Below the pieces are notes generated by a model. It ran no database searches and had not been told where the DNA came from. It saw only the letters and a program-made list of their open reading frames with translations. From CAVVAL01 sp963742725 (GTDB lineage: Bacteria; Actinomycetota; Actinomycetes; Mycobacteriales; Cryptosporangiaceae), in contig CAVUMX010000001.1 in the NCBI GenBank assembly GCA_963742725.1, positions 248,001 to 312,000 on the forward strand: a stretch of 64,000 nucleotides of DNA, written 5' to 3'. Numbering within the stretch: position 1 is the first letter of the stretch; every line of letters begins with the position of its first letter. The position numbers were made by a program, and so were the translations under genes. Positions 17,375 to 23,800 of this stretch are shown here, one piece after another.

Positions 17375-17539
17375 GGTCTGTTTCGAAGTCCCTGGTCGAG
17401 CGAGGCGTGTTCCAGGCGGCGATCCGGCAAGGCGGAGGTTCGTCCGGATACGTTTCTTGTATCCGGACGGAGCGACAACGCCGCCGGGCGTCGTCTGGGA
17501 CGCGGCGCAGCCGGCAGAGGGACTTCGAAACAGACCCTA
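17372..17539. mobile_element. 168-bp MITE with perfect 22-bp terminal inverted repeats
   Basis: The ends, TAGGGTCTGTTTCGAAGTCCCT at 17372-17393 and its exact complement at 17518-17539, are inverted repeats whose outermost TA is the likely 2-bp target duplication. The interior has no transposase and holds a second palindrome, GTCCGGATAC (17440-17449) with GTATCCGGAC (17457-17466). TA targets are used by IS630/Tc1 elements and some IS5-family groups, so the parent family is uncertain. Both outer TAG/CTA triplets serve as stop codons of the flanking convergent genes. Confidence 0.9.
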
Positions 17540-18613
17540 TGCGCCGCCCTCGTGGAGGGCGGTGGAGACACGGCCCTCGTGGAGGGCTCTGTAGACATCG
17601 CCCTCGTGGAGGGCCTCGTACACGTCGTCGCGCAGGGAGTTCGCCTCGGCGTCGGTGAGCGTCCTGGACGGATGCCGCAGCACGATCCGCACCAGGACGT
17701 TCACCTGCCCCGGCCGCGCGCCCAACCGGTCACGCGCGGCCGGTGGCAACTCCTCGACGGGCGTCGTCGTGACGATGCCCACCTGCTCGACGGACTCCGC
17801 GCCCGGCAACTCGCGCACGCGGTCGCCGAGCGTCTCCTCGTCCATCCCGGCGGCCACCGCGAGCGACAGGTCACGGACGATCGGCGGATGGTTCGACACC
17901 GGCCGGTACAGGGCCAGATCGAGCATCTGGCCGGCCACGCGCGGATCCGGCGACCGCAGCAACCTGATGTCCGGTATCCCCTTGCGCAGCATCAGCAGAC
18001 GGTCGAGGCCGAGGCCCATGGCGAGTCCGGTGATGTGCGGCCCGAGACCCGCGCGCTGGAGGACGTGCGGGGCCGCGCGACCGCACTCCGCTATCTCCAC
18101 CCACCGGCCGTCCGCAAGGACATCGACCTGACGACCGTCCTCTGTGTAGGGGTGGGTTGAGGGTGTCGTGCGGTGTTCGTGGTCGGGCAGCACGGCGGCC
18201 ACGACGGTCTCGATCATCGCGTCGAGGGACTGGTCGGTCGCGATGCGCCACAGGTCGAGCTGGTGCGGCGTGCCGGTGTGGAGCCGGTCGATGGCGTCCC
18301 TGCGGTAGACGATGCCGGGGCAGGCGATGAGGACGTCACGCCAGCCGGTCTGCCTCGCGAGTTCGCGCAGCGCCGGCGGGACCATGGCGCTCGTGTGGCT
18401 GCGCAGCATCGTGCGGTCGGTGACGTAGCGGGTGTAGCGGGCGTCCCGGGTGACGGCGTCCGGGGAGTAGCCGAGCTGGTCGTAGTTCTGCTCGACCGAC
18501 ACGACCGGGTCGGCGCGGACGAGCCGCCGATCACCCCCGAGCGCGTCGAGGATGGCCGTGACGAGAAGTTGCAGGGCGTGCGGGCCCTGCGCGGGGTCGG
18601 TGAGGTCGCGCAT
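17537..18613 (-). CDS. stand-alone PheRS-like protein (catalytic core plus anticodon-binding domain)
   Basis: A 358-residue class II aminoacyl-tRNA-synthetase-like protein. The core resembles PheS: SHTSAMVPPALREL, motif 2 as CPGIVYRRDAIDRLHTG, then HQLDLWRI, and motif 3 as GLGLDRLLMLRKGIPDIRLL. It is followed by a ferredoxin-fold anticodon-binding domain starting NHPPIVRDLSLAVA, as at the end of PheT. The layout is like single-chain mitochondrial PheRS and lacks the PheS N-terminal coiled coil. It may aminoacylate tRNA-Phe as a second enzyme or serve a specialised role; housekeeping pheST is presumably elsewhere. The C-terminus is three nine-residue ALHEG repeats, and the TAG stop comes from the MITE end. 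GGAG precedes the ATG at 18613. Confidence 0.82.
   Translation of the reverse strand: MRDLTDPAQGPHALQLLVTAILDALGGDRRLVRADPVVSVEQNYDQLGYSPDAVTRDARYTRYVTDRTMLRSHTSAMVPPALRELARQTGWRDVLIACPGIVYRRDAIDRLHTGTPHQLDLWRIATDQSLDAMIETVVAAVLPDHEHRTTPSTHPYTEDGRQVDVLADGRWVEIAECGRAAPHVLQRAGLGPHITGLAMGLGLDRLLMLRKGIPDIRLLRSPDPRVAGQMLDLALYRPVSNHPPIVRDLSLAVAAGMDEETLGDRVRELPGAESVEQVGIVTTTPVEELPPAARDRLGARPGQVNVLVRIVLRHPSRTLTDAEANSLRDDVYEALHEGDVYRALHEGRVSTALHEGGA
17546..17614. repeat. three 27-bp direct repeats each containing a 15-bp palindrome
   Basis: GCCCTCGTGGAGGGC occurs at 17546, 17573 and 17600, exactly 27 bp apart. It encodes the repeated ALHEG element at the C-terminus of the PheRS-like protein. The block starts 7 bp from the right end of the MITE. 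Confidence 0.92.
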
Positions 18614-18676
18614 CGCTGAGCTCCGATCGGTGACGGGGCGGGCGGGGAATCCCCCGGCCGACCTCGGTCACCTGGC

Positions 18677-18742
18677 TCAGGACGTGCCCGCGCCCCCGGT
18701 GACTGGCGGTGCCAGCCGGGGGCGGAAAAATCGGCGCGTCAT
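18677..18742 (-). CDS. possible Phe leader peptide upstream of the PheRS-like gene
   Basis: A 21-codon reading frame with its own GTGGAG ribosome-binding site, reading MTRRFFRPRLAPPVTGGAGTS and ending in TGA 63 bp before the PheRS-like start. Two adjacent Phe codons (TTT TTC) at positions 5-6 sit just upstream of a strong hairpin (18693-18722). This is the layout of a ribosome-mediated attenuator, as known for E. coli pheST. Function is inferred; translation is not proven and two Phe codons are few. Confidence 0.4.
   Translation of the reverse strand: MTRRFFRPRLAPPVTGGAGTS
18693..18722 (-). promoter_or_regulatory. hairpin overlapping the leader peptide (possible attenuator)
   Basis: On the minus strand CCCCCGG-CTGGC-ACC-GCCAG-TCA-CCGGGGG folds into two stacked stems starting directly after the FF codons. 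The distal arm (GGGGGCGCGGGC) can also pair with the later CCCGCCCGCCCC segment, which would give alternative structures. Pairings were judged by eye only. Confidence 0.4.
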
Positions 18743-18785
18743 ATCTCCACGGTAAGCGGCGTGTCCACACTGTTTGCCGCGATCC

Positions 18786-18853
18786 CGCGCGGCGCGGGCC
18801 CGCGAGCGCGCGGCGCGGCGCGCGGCGCGCGGCGCGCGAGCGCGCGGCGCGGC
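18786..18853. repeat. GCGCGGC low-complexity tract
   Basis: About 68 bp made almost only of G and C, with repeated GCGCGGC/GCGCGAGCGCGC units. It is followed at 18929-18972 by GGCGGTGGG-type repeats on the same strand. No gene is recognised in it. It lies between the PheRS-like leader and the SGNH hydrolase terminator. Confidence 0.8.
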
Positions 18854-18990
18854 CGTGGCGGCAACTGTCGGGGATATCGGGGTATCTCGGGTGTGGTTAC
18901 AGCACGCTAGTCCGGACAGTCCGTTTCGGTGGGGCGGCGGTGGGGGCGGCGGTGGGCGGCGGCGGGGCGGCCGCTGCCGGGCGCGCGGAT

Positions 18991-19033
18991 TTGGGGTGGG
19001 ATCGGCGAGCAGGGCTGCGCGATCCCACCCCAA
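18991..19033 (-). terminator. terminator of the SGNH hydrolase gene
   Basis: TTGGGGTGGGATC (18991-19003) and GATCCCACCCCAA (19021-19033) form a perfect 13-bp stem with a 17-nt loop. The hairpin starts 8 bp beyond the stop codon of the minus-strand hydrolase. Confidence 0.75.
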
Positions 19034-19040
19034 CCCGGTG

Positions 19041-20159
19041 CTAGGACTCGCCGGGGATCGGCTCCTCGGCGGGTGCCGGTTCGGCGACGCGCGGGAGGGT
19101 GTGCGGTGCCACCGGCGGTACCGCGCTCACCGGGACCGACGTCGCGTTGCCGTCGGCGCCCCGCACGCAGCGGGCCTTCGCGGCCTGCTGGGCGTGGAAC
19201 GCCGTCAGGCAGCGGGCCATCTGCGCGTACCCCTTGGAGTTCGGGTGCGCGGACTGGACCACGACTCCCTCGGGCAGCCCGTTGCGGAGCTGCGCGATGT
19301 CGAAGAAGACGCCGTTGGCCCACTCCTGGCTGTGCGTGATGCCCTTCGCGCAGACCTCGCGGCCGTACACGGTCGGACCCAGGTCGAGGTACCGCGCGCC
19401 CGTGTCGGCGGCGACGCCGCTGATCGTCGCGGCGATCTGCGGCACGGCCACGTCGCGCGCCCAGCGGGCGTCGTCGTCGCGGAACGCGCAGCCGTGGAAC
19501 GCCTTGGTGATCGAGTACCGGCTCTCACCGGTGAACGGCGACGCGTACGACTGGAGGATCAGCTGGTAGTCGCCGTCGGCGTAGCCCGCGTCGCGCATGA
19601 CCGTGCGGATGTCGGCCACGACCTGCGTGAGCTTCGGCCGGACCGTCTCCAGCGCCGCCGTGACCTTCGGCTGCCAGCTGTCCTGGCACCGTGGGCCGAG
19701 CAGGAAGTACGCGCGCATGCAGTCGATGACCAGGTTCGCGAACCCGATGTTGTTCATGCCTGCGGTGAGGACGACGGTTTTGACCTGGTAGTTCCGCGCG
19801 ACCGTGCGGAGCTGCTCGGCCTGTGGCGCCTCGCCGTACCGTGGCTCGCCGCCGAGCCGCACGTTGTCGGTCGTCGCGCCGGAACAGCCGATGCTGATGC
19901 GGGCGCTCACCCCTGGCACGGCGGTCTGGTTGACCTGGCCGACGGTCGAGCGGTGGCAGATGTTGCCGAACCGGTCGGACGCCGGCTCGTACGAGCCCGC
20001 TCCCTCACCGGCGGCGAAGCTGTCGCCGATCGCGACGATCGCGGTGGGTCGGGCCGCCGAGGCGGGCAGAACGGTGGTCGTTGCCAGGGTGGTGCCTGTT
20101 GCGATGGCGATCGCCAGGCCCGCGAGGAGCAGGCGACGCCGGGGAGATGCTTTGCGCAT
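19041..20159 (-). CDS. secreted SGNH/GDSL-family hydrolase
   Basis: A secreted esterase/lipase-like protein of about 372 residues. The ATG at 20159 gives MRKASPRRRLLLAGLAI and a signal peptide ending PASA; AAGGGAG lies upstream. The SGNH blocks are visible: block I AIGDSFAAGEG (catalytic Ser), block II around SGATTDNV (Gly), block III LTAGMNNIGF (Asn) and block V VVQSAHPNSKGYAQM (His). Paired Cys residues (CHRS with GCSG, CMRA with RCQD, CAFR with EVCAKG) suggest disulfides, as in Streptomyces lipases. The C-terminal Pro/Ala tail is likely flexible. Two 16-bp operator-like palindromes lie upstream. A terminator follows. Confidence 0.9.
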   Translation of the reverse strand: MRKASPRRRLLLAGLAIAIATGTTLATTTVLPASAARPTAIVAIGDSFAAGEGAGSYEPASDRFGNICHRSTVGQVNQTAVPGVSARISIGCSGATTDNVRLGGEPRYGEAPQAEQLRTVARNYQVKTVVLTAGMNNIGFANLVIDCMRAYFLLGPRCQDSWQPKVTAALETVRPKLTQVVADIRTVMRDAGYADGDYQLILQSYASPFTGESRYSITKAFHGCAFRDDDARWARDVAVPQIAATISGVAADTGARYLDLGPTVYGREVCAKGITHSQEWANGVFFDIAQLRNGLPEGVVVQSAHPNSKGYAQMARCLTAFHAQQAAKARCVRGADGNATSVPVSAVPPVAPHTLPRVAEPAPAEEPIPGES

Positions 20160-20184
20160 GTAACACAACTCCCTTTCGTGTTAC
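20160..20184 (-). promoter_or_regulatory. inverted repeat enclosing the SGNH hydrolase ribosome-binding site
   Basis: GTAACAC (20160-20166) and GTGTTAC (20178-20184) flank the AAGGGAG ribosome-binding site. In RNA this hairpin would hide the site; in DNA it may simply be part of an operator. Confidence 0.45.
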
Positions 20185-20261
20185 TGGTGGGTAACGGGAG
20201 AGTGGCACACCTGTGGCACAAGACACACCAACTTCACAAAAGTTGTTTACCTGCGAGTAAC
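20180..20261. promoter_or_regulatory. pair of GTTAC-N6-GTAAC operators between divergent genes
   Basis: GTTACTGGTGGGTAAC (20180-20195) and TTTACCTGCGAGTAAC (20246-20261) share the same (G/T)TTAC-N6-GTAAC design and 16-bp length. They lie in the promoter region shared by the SGNH hydrolase and the SAM-hydroxide adenosyltransferase. The shape suits a TetR-type dimer; the regulator is not in the window. Confidence 0.6.
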
Positions 20262-20304
20262 TTTCGTCCGGATGGACCGGTTCAGAAGCCACTATCCTGG
20301 CGGC

Positions 20305-21096
20305 GTGGCTGGGTTCGACTACATCTCGTTCACGACCGACTACGGCCTCGCCGACGGGTTCGTGGCCGCCTGCCACGGCGCCGCGTGGCGGATCGCGCCG
20401 CACGTCCGGACGATCGACATCACCCACCTGGTACCCCGTGGCGACGTGCGCCGGGGCGCGCTCGTCCTCGCCCAGACCGTCGCTGACCTGCCAGAACACG
20501 GCGTGCATGTCGCCGTCGTCGACCCGGGCGTGGGCACCGAGCGGCGGGCCATCGCGGTGGCCGCCGGGCGGTCCGTCCTCGTCGGTCCGGACAATGGGCT
20601 GCTGCTGCCGGCGGCGGCCGCGCTCGGCGGGGTGCGCGGCGCGGTCGAGCTGAATCGGGCGTCGTACTTCCGCGCGGACGTGTCCCCGACATTTCACGGT
20701 CGCGACATCTTCGCCCCGGTCGCGGCCCACCTGGCGCGCGGCGTCGACTTCGCCGCGTTGGGTCCGCCCGTCGAGGATCTGGTCCGGCTCGGCGACCCGG
20801 TGGTTCGGCGAGGGTCGGGGTGGCTGGAGGCCGAGGTGCTGACGGTCGACGGGTTCGGCAACGTCCAGCTGGCGGCGGGCGCGGCCGAACTCGCGGCGCT
20901 GGGGAGCCAGGTGACGATCGGCGCTTCCCGGGTGCCGGTCGGTTCCACATTCGGGTCGGTCCCCGTCGGCGATCTGGTCGTGTACCTCGATTCCGCTGGT
21001 CACATCGCTATCGCGGTCAACGGGGGCAGCGCGGCCGAGCGGCTCGGCGTGGCGAGCGGGACGGTTCTCCGGGTAACGCGTCCGGCCACAAGTTAG
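20305..21096 (+). CDS. SAM-hydroxide adenosyltransferase (DUF62 family)
   Basis: A protein of about 263 residues of the fluorinase/chlorinase-related DUF62 family. These enzymes use water or hydroxide to split S-adenosylmethionine into adenosine and methionine. Landmarks are FDYISFTTDYGLADGFVAAC near the N-terminus, VVDPGVGTERRAI, LVGPDNGLLLP, SPTFHGRDIFAPVAAHLA and VDGFGNVQLA. The GTG at 20305 is chosen because a TATCCT hexamer ends 6 nt upstream, with no ribosome-binding site, and because relatives begin just before FDYISF. An ATG at 20272 would add 11 residues. The gene is divergent from the SGNH hydrolase. Its TAG stop lies inside the iron box of the next gene. Confidence 0.88.
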   Translation: MAGFDYISFTTDYGLADGFVAACHGAAWRIAPHVRTIDITHLVPRGDVRRGALVLAQTVADLPEHGVHVAVVDPGVGTERRAIAVAAGRSVLVGPDNGLLLPAAAALGGVRGAVELNRASYFRADVSPTFHGRDIFAPVAAHLARGVDFAALGPPVEDLVRLGDPVVRRGSGWLEAEVLTVDGFGNVQLAAGAAELAALGSQVTIGASRVPVGSTFGSVPVGDLVVYLDSAGHIAIAVNGGSAAERLGVASGTVLRVTRPATS

Positions 21097-21106
21097 GCTT
21101 ACCTAA
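21088..21106 (+). promoter_or_regulatory. IdeR/DtxR iron box overlapping a leaderless start
   Basis: ACAAGTTAGGCTTACCTAA matches the 19-bp IdeR/DtxR consensus TTAGGTTAGGCTAACCTAA at 15 positions. The box contains a TAGGCT -10-like hexamer (21094-21099) exactly 6 nt before the ABC ATPase ATG, and it overlaps the stop codon of the upstream gene. Iron-loaded IdeR would block RNA polymerase directly. Confidence 0.82.
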
Positions 21107-21966
21107 TGACTGACCACGCCCGGCTGCGCGGCAGCAACCTGACCCTGGCCTACGACGCGCGGGTCGTCGCCGAAGACCTCAGCATCACGATCCCGGACCA
21201 CGAGTTCACCGTGATCGTCGGCCCCAACGCGTGCGGCAAGTCGACGCTGCTCCGGGCGCTCGCGCGGATGCTCAAACCGCGCGCCGGCGCCGTCCACCTC
21301 GACGGGCAGCTCATCAACGCGCTGCCGTCCAAGGAGGTCGCGCGGCGGCTCGGCCTGCTCCCCCAGAGCTCGACCGCACCGGACGGCATCACGGTCGCAG
21401 ATCTCGTCGGGCGCGGCCGGTACCCGCACCAGCGGCTGCTCCGCCAGTGGTCCCGCGCCGACGAGGCCGCCGTCGCCGAGGCGATGTCCGCCACCGGCGT
21501 CACCGACCTGGCCGGCCGCTGCGTCGACGAACTGTCCGGCGGGCAGCGCCAGCGCGTGTGGCTCGCCATGGCACTCGCCCAGCAGACGCCGATCCTCCTG
21601 CTCGACGAACCGACGACGTTCCTCGACATCGCCCACCAGGTCGAAGTCCTCGACCTGTGCGCCGACCTGCAGGAACAGCGCCGGACCACGCTGGTGGCCG
21701 TGCTCCACGACATCAACCAGGCCTGCCGGTACGCCACCCATCTCGTCGCCATGCGCGCCGGGCGGATCGTGGCCCAGGGGCCACCGTCCGATGTGGTCAC
21801 GGCCGAACTCGTCGAAACCGTGTTCGGACTCCGCTGCGAGGTGATCAGCGATCCGCAGACCGGTACGCCGCTCATCATCCCCGAGGCCCGGGCGCGGCAG
21901 GCCCGGACAGGGCAGGCGCGAGCTGGGCAGGCGCGGGCGGGGCAGGCCGCGGTGGGTGCCGCGTGA
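21106..21966 (+). CDS. ferric-siderophore-type ABC transporter ATPase
   Basis: A 286-residue ATPase of the FepC/FecE family. Walker A is VGPNACGKSTLLRAL, the Q-loop is LGLLPQSS, the signature is DELSGGQRQRVWLAMAL, Walker B is PILLLDEPTTFLD and the switch is AVLHDINQACRY. These proteins power uptake of Fe(III)-siderophores through paired FecCD-type permeases. No permease or binding-protein gene is adjacent, so this ATPase may serve permeases encoded elsewhere. An iron box overlaps the start, which supports induction by iron starvation. The C-terminus ends in RQARTGQARAGQARAGQ, a low-complexity repeat tail. The stop overlaps the GTG of the cupin gene by 4 bp. Confidence 0.93.
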   Translation: MTDHARLRGSNLTLAYDARVVAEDLSITIPDHEFTVIVGPNACGKSTLLRALARMLKPRAGAVHLDGQLINALPSKEVARRLGLLPQSSTAPDGITVADLVGRGRYPHQRLLRQWSRADEAAVAEAMSATGVTDLAGRCVDELSGGQRQRVWLAMALAQQTPILLLDEPTTFLDIAHQVEVLDLCADLQEQRRTTLVAVLHDINQACRYATHLVAMRAGRIVAQGPPSDVVTAELVETVFGLRCEVISDPQTGTPLIIPEARARQARTGQARAGQARAGQAAVGAA

Positions 21967-22409
21967 CGCCGGACGAGATCGTCGACGCGCTCGGCATGCA
22001 GAAGCTCGACGTCGAGGGCGGGCTCTGGTCCCAGAGCTGGCGCGACGAGGCGGCATCCGCGATCTACTACCTGCTCGCCGCCCCGGAGTTCTCCGCCGTC
22101 CACCGGCTCGACCGCCTCGAAATCTTCAGCTACCACGCCGGAGCGGCCGCCCGGATGATCTTGCTCCATCCGGACGGCCGCGTCGAACGCCCCGTCCTCG
22201 GCGCCGACCTCGCCGCCGGGCAACGTCCGCAGGTGGCGGTGCCGGCCGGCGTGTGGCAGGCGTGCGAGACGCTCGGTGAGTGGACGCTGCTCGGGACGTT
22301 CGTGTCGCCGCCGTACACCGAGGACTGCGTCGACTTCGGACTCGCTGACGCCCTGGCCCGTGAGTACCCCGACCACGCCGACCAGATCCGCCCCCTCTGC
22401 CGCTTCTAG
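21963..22409 (+). CDS. DUF985 (Cupin_5) family protein
   Basis: A 148-residue cupin-like protein with the DUF985 landmarks VDALGMQKLDVEGGLW, SAIYYLLAAPEFSAVHRLDR, EIFSYHAGAA and GTFVSPPYTEDCVDFG. The family is often annotated only as a cupin; no reaction is certain. Its GTG at 21963 overlaps the TGA of the siderophore ATPase (GTGA), so the two are translationally coupled and it should share the iron-dependent promoter. Role in iron use is inference. After the stop a set of 18-bp direct repeats separates it from the convergent epoxide hydrolase. Confidence 0.83.
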   Translation: MTPDEIVDALGMQKLDVEGGLWSQSWRDEAASAIYYLLAAPEFSAVHRLDRLEIFSYHAGAAARMILLHPDGRVERPVLGADLAAGQRPQVAVPAGVWQACETLGEWTLLGTFVSPPYTEDCVDFGLADALAREYPDHADQIRPLCRF

Positions 22410-22429
22410 GCGCCGGGTGGGCGCCGGCC

Positions 22430-22483
22430 GCGGGTAGATGGCCGGCCGGCGGGTGGATGGCCGGCCGCGGGTGGATGGCCGGC
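22430..22483. repeat. three 18-bp direct repeats
   Basis: GCGGGTRGATGGCCGGCC occurs at 22430-22447 and 22449-22466, and as a 17-base copy at 22467-22483. The repeats fill the gap between the convergent cupin and epoxide hydrolase genes, followed by more GGCGCCGTAGGCGGC-type GC repeats to about 22560. No gene is recognised in this 156-bp gap. Confidence 0.85.
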
Positions 22484-22565
22484 GGCGGCAGGGTGGCCGC
22501 CGTTGAGTGACGGGCGCCGTAGGCGGCGGGCCCGGCCGCCGCCGTAGGCGGCCGGGCGGCGGATG

Positions 22566-23738
22566 CTAGCGGAGGTTGCGGAAGAAGGTGCGGACGTCCT
22601 CGGCGAGCAGTTCCGGCGTCTCCATGCCCGGGAAGTGTCCGCCCTGGTCGTACTCGGTCCAGTGGGTGTACGCGCCGGCCGGGTCGACGAGCGTCCGGAT
22701 GCTGTGGTCGGCCGCGAACACCGCCACCCCGGTAGGCGGTCCGGCCGGACCTTCCCAGCCACCACCGTCACCAGCCTGCTCGGCCTGCTGGGCGACGAAC
22801 TCGCGGAACGCCTGCATGCCCTCGTACGTGAAGTGCGCGGAGGTGGCACCCGTACCGGTGAGCCAGTACAGGCTGACGTTCGTCAGGAGCTGGTCGCGGT
22901 CGACGGCCTCGTCCGGCAGTGGTTTTGCCTGGTCCGTCCACTCGCCGAACTTCTCGACGATCCACGCGAGCTGCCCGACGGGCGAGTCGTTGAGCGAGTA
23001 CGCGAGGGTCTGGGGCCGCGACGACTGGAGCGCGAGGTAGCCCATCCCGTCCGTCTGGAACTGGTTGAACCGCTCGCCGCGGACCCGGTCAGAATCGCTG
23101 AGACCGTCCAGCTCGACCGGCGGACCGAACGGCGCCGGGCCGGGGCCGTTGAGGTGGATGCCGACGACCTTGTCCGCCGCGACCATGCCGAGCATCCCGG
23201 ACACGCCGGCGCCGACGTCACCGCCCTGGACGGCGTACCGCTCGTACCCGAGCCGGTTCATCAGCTCGGCCCACGCCGCCGCGACCCGGAACAGGTTGCC
23301 CCAGCCCGGCTGGAGCGGCGTCGAGAATCCGAACCCGGGCAGTGACGGGATGACCAGGTGGAACGCGTCGGCCGGGTCCTTCGGGTCGGTGAGCGGGCCG
23401 ATGAGCTGCTGGAACTCCACGATCGACGCGGGCCAGCCGTGGGTGAGTACCAGCGGCAGGGCGTCCGAGTGCGGCGAGCGGATGTGCATGAAGTGGATGG
23501 TCTGGCCGTCGATCTCGGTCGTGAACTGCGGGTAGGCGTTGAGCGCCGCCTCGTGCTCGCGCCAGTCGTAGCTGGTGCCCCAGTAGTCGGCGAGTTCGCG
23601 GAGGTAGTCCGTCGGGACACCCCGCTCCCAGCCCGTGCCGGGGATCTGCGCGGGCCAGCGCGTGTTCGCGAGGCGGGCGCGGAGGTCGTCGAGGTCGGCC
23701 TGGGGGATGTCGATGCGGAACGGCTCGATGTTTGTCAT
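22566..23738 (-). CDS. epoxide hydrolase (alpha/beta fold, EHN-type)
   Basis: A 390-residue alpha/beta hydrolase of the microsomal epoxide hydrolase type. The N-terminal EHN domain reads EPFRIDIPQADLDDLRARL and WPAQIPGTGWERG. The oxyanion motif is HGWPAS, the nucleophile Asp is in QGGDVGAGV, and the C-terminal His is in GGHFPGME. The ligand Tyr is probably within FTYEGM or SLYWLTGTG. These enzymes open epoxides to diols and often detoxify xenobiotics. The ATG at 23738 has TACGGT 6 nt upstream and no ribosome-binding site, so it is probably leaderless. It is divergent from a WYL regulator that is the likely controller. Confidence 0.9.
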   Translation of the reverse strand: MTNIEPFRIDIPQADLDDLRARLANTRWPAQIPGTGWERGVPTDYLRELADYWGTSYDWREHEAALNAYPQFTTEIDGQTIHFMHIRSPHSDALPLVLTHGWPASIVEFQQLIGPLTDPKDPADAFHLVIPSLPGFGFSTPLQPGWGNLFRVAAAWAELMNRLGYERYAVQGGDVGAGVSGMLGMVAADKVVGIHLNGPGPAPFGPPVELDGLSDSDRVRGERFNQFQTDGMGYLALQSSRPQTLAYSLNDSPVGQLAWIVEKFGEWTDQAKPLPDEAVDRDQLLTNVSLYWLTGTGATSAHFTYEGMQAFREFVAQQAEQAGDGGGWEGPAGPPTGVAVFAADHSIRTLVDPAGAYTHWTEYDQGGHFPGMETPELLAEDVRTFFRNLR

Positions 23739-23759
23739 GAACACACCGTAGAAGCGATT

Positions 23760-23778
23760 GCGGAAAGGTACGTTCCGC
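23760..23778. promoter_or_regulatory. palindrome between epoxide hydrolase and WYL regulator
   Basis: GCGGAA-AGGTACG-TTCCGC is a 19-bp inverted repeat with 6-bp arms, lying 22 bp from each of the two divergent start codons. It is the best candidate for the WYL regulator operator. Confidence 0.5.
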
Positions 23779-23800
23779 GATAGCTGCAAGAATACGCAGA

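Noticed and set aside
17371..17598. 75-codon minus-strand frame across the MITE
   Set aside because: Spans terminal repeats and palindromes of the element, is not a transposase, and has no ribosome-binding site.
18614..18742. T-box riboswitch upstream of the PheRS-like gene (TGGCACCGCC noticed)
   Set aside because: No specifier loop, no conserved T-box bulge and no antiterminator arrangement could be found; the leader-peptide model fits better.
18774..20486. 570-codon plus-strand frame opposite the SGNH hydrolase
   Set aside because: Starts in the GC-repeat tract and has no family motifs; the opposite strand carries signal peptide and SGNH blocks.
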